Source of the DNA: Bacteroidales bacterium UBA6360 | GTDB lineage: Bacteria > Bacteroidota > Bacteroidia > Bacteroidales > UBA932 | Direction of reading: 5' to 3' | Assembly (NCBI GenBank): GCA_002440085.1 | Contig: DJRM01000101.1 | Location: 1 to 9,394 of the forward strand | Length of the DNA: 9,394 bases | Part shown: piece after piece, positions 6,322-9,394 of the stretch | Position numbering within the stretch: position 1 is the stretch's first letter | Layout: each line of letters starts with the position of its first letter | Position numbers and translations under genes: made by a program | The notes under the pieces: generated by a model | Told to the model about the DNA's origin: nothing | Database searches by the model: none | What the model saw: the letters and a program-made list of their open reading frames with translations, nothing else

Positions 6322-7914
6322 ATGAAGATACTGAGGGATATATTGACGGACGAATGCGGAGTCGTGGCCATCGAGAAACTCGGAAGCGACGCGACGAACA
6401 GAGAGGAAGCGCTCGAAATGGAAGTCTCGGGAATATGCAGCGACTCGCGGAAGGTCACGCCCGGATGCGCGTTCATCGCCGTGCATGGTGCGGCCTGCGA
6501 CGGGCATGACTTTATCGGGACAGCGGTAATGGCGGGAGCCAAGGTCATCGTTTACGACGACAGGGCCGCAGCAGAGAAGTCGCTCGCGGAGGCTGGACTT
6601 TCATTCGGAGCGGTGGATGACGCCGTGAAAAGGTGCGGCGGAACTTCCTGCGGAGAAGATGCGGCCGGGAACACAGACGGAAGCGCCGTCCTCGTTCAGG
6701 TGAAATCAACAAGACATGCCCTCGGTCACATCGCGTCCGCATGGTTCGACAATCCGTCGCGCCGTCTGCGTCTTGTCGGAATCACCGGCACCAACGGAAA
6801 GACCACGACAGTGACGCTGCTCTACCGGCTTTTCACCGGGCTCGGCTACAGCTGCGGACTGCTCTCGACTATAGCTAATTACGTTGCGGGAAAGCGCAGC
6901 GAGACGACAAACACGACCGCCGACCCCATTACGATAAACGCTCTTTTGAGTGAGATGTGCGAATGCGGCTGCGAGTTCTGCTTCATGGAAGTCAGTTCCA
7001 TAGGACTTGAGCAGGAAAGGGTCGCTGGGCTGAACTTCTGCGCGGGGATATTCTCTAACCTCACGCACGACCACCTCGACTATCACAAGACCTTTGCCGA
7101 GTACCTGCGCTGCAAGAAACTTTTCTTTGACGGGCTGTCAAAGGACGCATACGCAATCATCAACATCGATGACAGAAATGCCGAGGTTATGGTTCAGAAC
7201 TGCAAGGCACATATCGTACGCTACTCCTGCCGCTCCCTCGCCGACCACACCTGCCGCATCCTTGAGGAAAGTTTCGACGGGATGCTGCTGAAAATCGACG
7301 GGACCGAGTGCTGGACACCTCTCATCGGGCAGCACAATGCCTACAATCTTCTGGCAATCTACACCACTGCAGTTGTCCTCGGCGCGAAACCGGAGGAAAC
7401 ACTTGTGGCTCTCAGCAAGTTGGAATCGGCTCCGGGAAGGCTCGAAACCCTGCACGGCCCGAAGGACATCACCGTCATAATAGACTACGCGCACACTCCG
7501 GACGCGCTTGAAAATGTGCTCAGAACCCTCAAGGACATAAACTGCGGAGGCAGGCTCGTTTGCCTTTTCGGCTGCGGCGGGGACAGGGACAGAAGCAAGC
7601 GTCCGGAAATGGCGGCTGTGGCGCAGAAATATGCCGACAGAATCTATGTTACCTCGGACAACAGCCGGACGGAGAGAACTTCTGACATCATCGCAGAAAT
7701 AAAGGCAGGATTTGATCTCAGCGGGCGCGCGAAGTCGCTGTTCATCGAGGATCGCGAACAGGCAATACGCACGGCTATCATGACAGCGGAGCCCGGAGAC
7801 GTGATTCTCCTCGCCGGCAAGGGGCATGAGACCTATCAGATCATTGGGACGGAGAAACGACATTTCGACGAGAAGGAAATAGTTGACGAAGTCTTCAGAG
7901 AGATGACAGTTTGA
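6322..7914 (+). CDS. murE: UDP-MurNAc-L-Ala-D-Glu:meso-diaminopimelate ligase MurE
   Basis: MurE is an ATP-dependent cytoplasmic ligase that adds the third stem-peptide residue to UDP-MurNAc-L-Ala-D-Glu. The 530-residue product shows the N-terminal UDP-binding domain (SDSR at 40-43); the ATP loop GITGTNGKTTT at 153-163; MEVSS at 222-226; LTHDHLDYH at 247-255; the probable carbamylated Lys265 in YLRCKKLFF; YAHTPDALENV; GCGGDRDRSKRPEM; the substrate-specificity motif D446-N-S-R449 in TSDNSRTE; and AGKGHETYQI. DNPR is the meso-diaminopimelate signature. Arg449 is kept, so meso-diaminopimelate is the likely substrate, though Pro is Ser. Other oddities: SSI(227) where SSH is usual, and a longer N-terminal domain at about 81-120 containing two Cys. 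It follows ftsI by 41 nt. murF, often next in other phyla, is absent. Confidence 0.95.
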   Translation: MKILRDILTDECGVVAIEKLGSDATNREEALEMEVSGICSDSRKVTPGCAFIAVHGAACDGHDFIGTAVMAGAKVIVYDDRAAAEKSLAEAGLSFGAVDDAVKRCGGTSCGEDAAGNTDGSAVLVQVKSTRHALGHIASAWFDNPSRRLRLVGITGTNGKTTTVTLLYRLFTGLGYSCGLLSTIANYVAGKRSETTNTTADPITINALLSEMCECGCEFCFMEVSSIGLEQERVAGLNFCAGIFSNLTHDHLDYHKTFAEYLRCKKLFFDGLSKDAYAIINIDDRNAEVMVQNCKAHIVRYSCRSLADHTCRILEESFDGMLLKIDGTECWTPLIGQHNAYNLLAIYTTAVVLGAKPEETLVALSKLESAPGRLETLHGPKDITVIIDYAHTPDALENVLRTLKDINCGGRLVCLFGCGGDRDRSKRPEMAAVAQKYADRIYVTSDNSRTERTSDIIAEIKAGFDLSGRAKSLFIEDREQAIRTAIMTAEPGDVILLAGKGHETYQIIGTEKRHFDEKEIVDEVFREMTV

Positions 7915-8052
7915 ATGCCGCGGAACAGCTGACGGAACCATTACAGGACTGAAAAAGAAACCTTTTCGATAAGCGAGAACAGTCCAAATGAATTTGAGAC
8001 TGCCAGCGCAGAAAAGTGGCTATTGAAAATCGAAACAATTAAAGAAAAGAAC
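7915..8052 (+). other. 138-nt intergenic gap between murE and mraY
   Basis: This is the longest gap inside the operon. It holds no ORF of note and no Shine-Dalgarno-rich short gene. TGAATTTG at 7988-7995 is one mismatch from the TAnnTTTG promoter element, with TTTTCG at 7963-7968 placed 19 nt upstream where a -33 element would lie. This is suggestive only. The mraY reading frame extends upstream to a TTG at 8023, but ATG 8053 fits the family N-terminus. Confidence 0.3.
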
Positions 8053-9231
8053 ATGATATACCATATATTCGAGGCGCTCAAGGATTTCAACATACCGGGA
8101 CAGGGGCTGATGAACTACATATCGTTCCGTGCCCTGATGGCCTGCTTCACTTCCCTGCTTGTGGGGGTCATCGCGGGCAAACACATCATCGGATGGCTGC
8201 AGCGCAAGCAGATCGGGGAAACAATCCGCGATCTCGGACTTGAGGGACAGATGGCGAAGAAGGGAACCCCCACTATGGGAGGAATCATAATTCTCCTTGC
8301 TCTCCTCTCCGGCGTTCTCCTCTGGTGCGACCTCACGAACAGATTCACGATAACGCTTGTCGCAAGTGCCCTCTGGTGCGCCGGCATCGGTTTCTGCGAC
8401 GACTACATCAAGGTCTACAGGCACAACAAGGAGGGTTTGAGCGAAAGGAAGAAACTGATTTTTCAGACTGTGCTCGGTCTGGGAGTGGCACTGTCCGTGT
8501 GGATGACCGGCAGTGACCTCGGGACAACAACGACAATTCCGTTCGTCAAGAACAATGAGTTCGACTATGCGTGGCTGACACCGTTCACCGGAGAATGGGA
8601 GTGGTACACGAAATGGGGAATATATGTGATTATGATCACTCTCGTCATCGTCGCCTGCTCGAACGGGACCAACCTCACCGACGGCATCGACGGTCTCGCC
8701 GGAGGCTCGTCGGCCATCGTGGGAGTCGTTCTCGGGATCATCGCCTATCTCGGAGGAAACATCAACAATGCGGAATATCTCAACATCATGTACATCCCCG
8801 GAAGCGGTGAGATTGCAGTGTTCATGTCCGCATTCGTCGGGGCGCTCATCGCGTTCCTGTGGTACAATTCCTACCCGGCTCAGGTGTTCATGGGCGACAC
8901 GGGCAGCCTGATGATAGGCGGCGTGATAGGAGTCAGCGCGGTGCTTATCCGCAAGGAGCTGCTGCTGCCGGTGCTCTGCGGGATTTTCTTCGTCGAAAGC
9001 CTTTCTGTGCTGATGCAGAGGGCATACTTCAAGTACACGAAGAAGCGCACGGGCACGGGAAAGCGCATTTTCAGGATGGCTCCGCTTCACCACCATTTCC
9101 AGAAGGAGGGCATTCCGGCACTGATTCAGTCACCGAGGACGGCGCAGCCGGAGGCTAAGATTACGATGAGGTTTTGGATTGTGGGGATTATGCTGGCGGT
9201 TGCAACTATCGCAATGTTGAAGATCCGATGA
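8053..9231 (+). CDS. mraY: Phospho-N-acetylmuramoyl-pentapeptide transferase MraY
   Basis: MraY is the integral membrane enzyme that moves phospho-MurNAc-pentapeptide from UDP to undecaprenyl phosphate, making lipid I. The 392-residue product has about ten hydrophobic segments. Family motifs: KKGTPTMGG in the first cytoplasmic region; the catalytic/Mg pair D116-D117 in GFCDDYIKV; NLTDGIDGLAGG from N207; MGDTGS with D282; and the HHH triad at 346-348 in APLHHHFQKEG. ATG 8053 is preferred over the in-frame TTG at 8023, because it gives the typical start MIYHIFEAL and has a purine-rich AAAGAAAAG run upstream. The stop TGA (9229-9231) lies inside the left arm of a long inverted repeat, but the C-terminus (MLKIR) looks normal. 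Confidence 0.96.
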   Translation: MIYHIFEALKDFNIPGQGLMNYISFRALMACFTSLLVGVIAGKHIIGWLQRKQIGETIRDLGLEGQMAKKGTPTMGGIIILLALLSGVLLWCDLTNRFTITLVASALWCAGIGFCDDYIKVYRHNKEGLSERKKLIFQTVLGLGVALSVWMTGSDLGTTTTIPFVKNNEFDYAWLTPFTGEWEWYTKWGIYVIMITLVIVACSNGTNLTDGIDGLAGGSSAIVGVVLGIIAYLGGNINNAEYLNIMYIPGSGEIAVFMSAFVGALIAFLWYNSYPAQVFMGDTGSLMIGGVIGVSAVLIRKELLLPVLCGIFFVESLSVLMQRAYFKYTKKRTGTGKRIFRMAPLHHHFQKEGIPALIQSPRTAQPEAKITMRFWIVGIMLAVATIAMLKIR

Positions 9232-9352
9232 TGCACGATAAAGGGCGAATTGCTGCGTTACGCGGCTCGTCCAAATCCTCACAGCCACAAGGCTGCTCCG
9301 GGTTGGACTTCGCCGCAAGCCTTGCACTTCATCCCTTTATCGCACATCATCG
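9226..9352. repeat. 127-nt imperfect inverted repeat (long foldback) after mraY
   Basis: The outer arms are CGATGATGCACGATAAAGGG (9226-9245) and the reverse complement at 9333-9352, which reads CGATGATGTGCGATAAAGGG on the other strand: 18 of 20 match. Nested pairs follow: GAATTGC (9247-9253) with GCACTTC (9324-9330), 6 of 7; GCGGC (9262-9266) with GCCGC (9312-9316); GTCCAA (9269-9274) with TTGGAC (9303-9308); and CAGCC (9282-9286) with GGCTG (9291-9295) around an ACAA loop. There is also a local palindrome GCAAG-C-CTTGC at 9315-9325. No U-tract follows directly, so this is not a standard intrinsic terminator. It resembles a dispersed, non-coding hairpin element (REP/MITE-like); copy number cannot be judged from one window. 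Confidence 0.8.
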
Positions 9353-9368
9353 CCAAGCGGTTGTATAA

Positions 9369-9394
9369 GAAAAAAAACTGAAGTAAAAAACTGA
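9369..9394 (+). other. A-rich leader after the hairpin
   Basis: The window ends in A-rich sequence with AAAAAACTGA present twice (9372-9381 and 9385-9394, starts 13 nt apart). It is probably the leader of the next gene, expected to be murD from dcw gene order, but no start codon is reached. Confidence 0.3.

Noticed and set aside
8020..9096. 358-codon minus-strand reading frame opposite mraY
   Set aside because: The plus-strand frame is unmistakably MraY. The antisense product is rich in His, Glu, Asp and Arg, as expected from reading a membrane protein backwards.
9228..9368. 46-codon plus-strand reading frame over the foldback, starting at the mraY stop
   Set aside because: It is made almost wholly of the inverted repeat and has no separate ribosome binding site, so it is most likely a non-coding by-product of the repeat.
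1..9394. tRNA, rRNA, CRISPR array, phage or transposase genes
   Set aside because: No cloverleaf, regular spacer-repeat series or transposase/integrase motif was seen on either strand.

Overview
The window holds the start of a division and cell wall (dcw) cluster from a Bacteroidota bacterium, most likely order Bacteroidales. The evidence is a TAnnTTTG-type promoter ahead of mraZ, a short FtsL-like gene of the Bacteroidota type, a PASTA-tailed FtsI, the order mraZ-rsmH-ftsL-ftsI-murE-mraY without murF, and an LS-C lipobox on the neighbouring peptidase. I cannot place it to genus from sequence alone.

Layout: 1-36 shows nothing I can name. 37-909 (+) is a Fic-domain protein with an N-terminal VbhA-antitoxin-like segment. 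It looks more AT-rich than its neighbours and is probably an accessory gene. 939-2180 (-) is a lipoprotein M23 (MepM/Csd3-like) peptidoglycan endopeptidase, convergent with the Fic gene. 2181-2407 is a divergent regulatory region. It carries four TGGAA boxes repeated every 10 nt just upstream of the mraZ promoter, which read as the MraZ operator, and a candidate promoter for the peptidase on the opposite strand. 2408-9231 (+) is mraZ, rsmH, ftsL-like, ftsI, murE and mraY, with gaps of 13, 15, -4, 41 and 138 nt. 9226-9352 is a 127-nt imperfect foldback (long inverted repeat). Its left arm begins at the last codon and stop of mraY, and it sits between mraY and the next gene (usually murD, outside the window).

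How they work together: MraZ is the cluster's DNA-binding regulator. RsmH methylates 16S rRNA. FtsL and FtsI belong to the septal synthesis complex. MurE adds the third stem-peptide residue (meso-diaminopimelate predicted) to the cytoplasmic precursor, and MraY attaches the completed MurNAc-pentapeptide to undecaprenyl phosphate to make lipid I. The divergent M23 lipoprotein would cut the peptidoglycan these enzymes build. The most notable items are the 4-box operator shared by the divergent promoters, and the large hairpin element inside an essential operon. I found no wholly novel multi-gene system.
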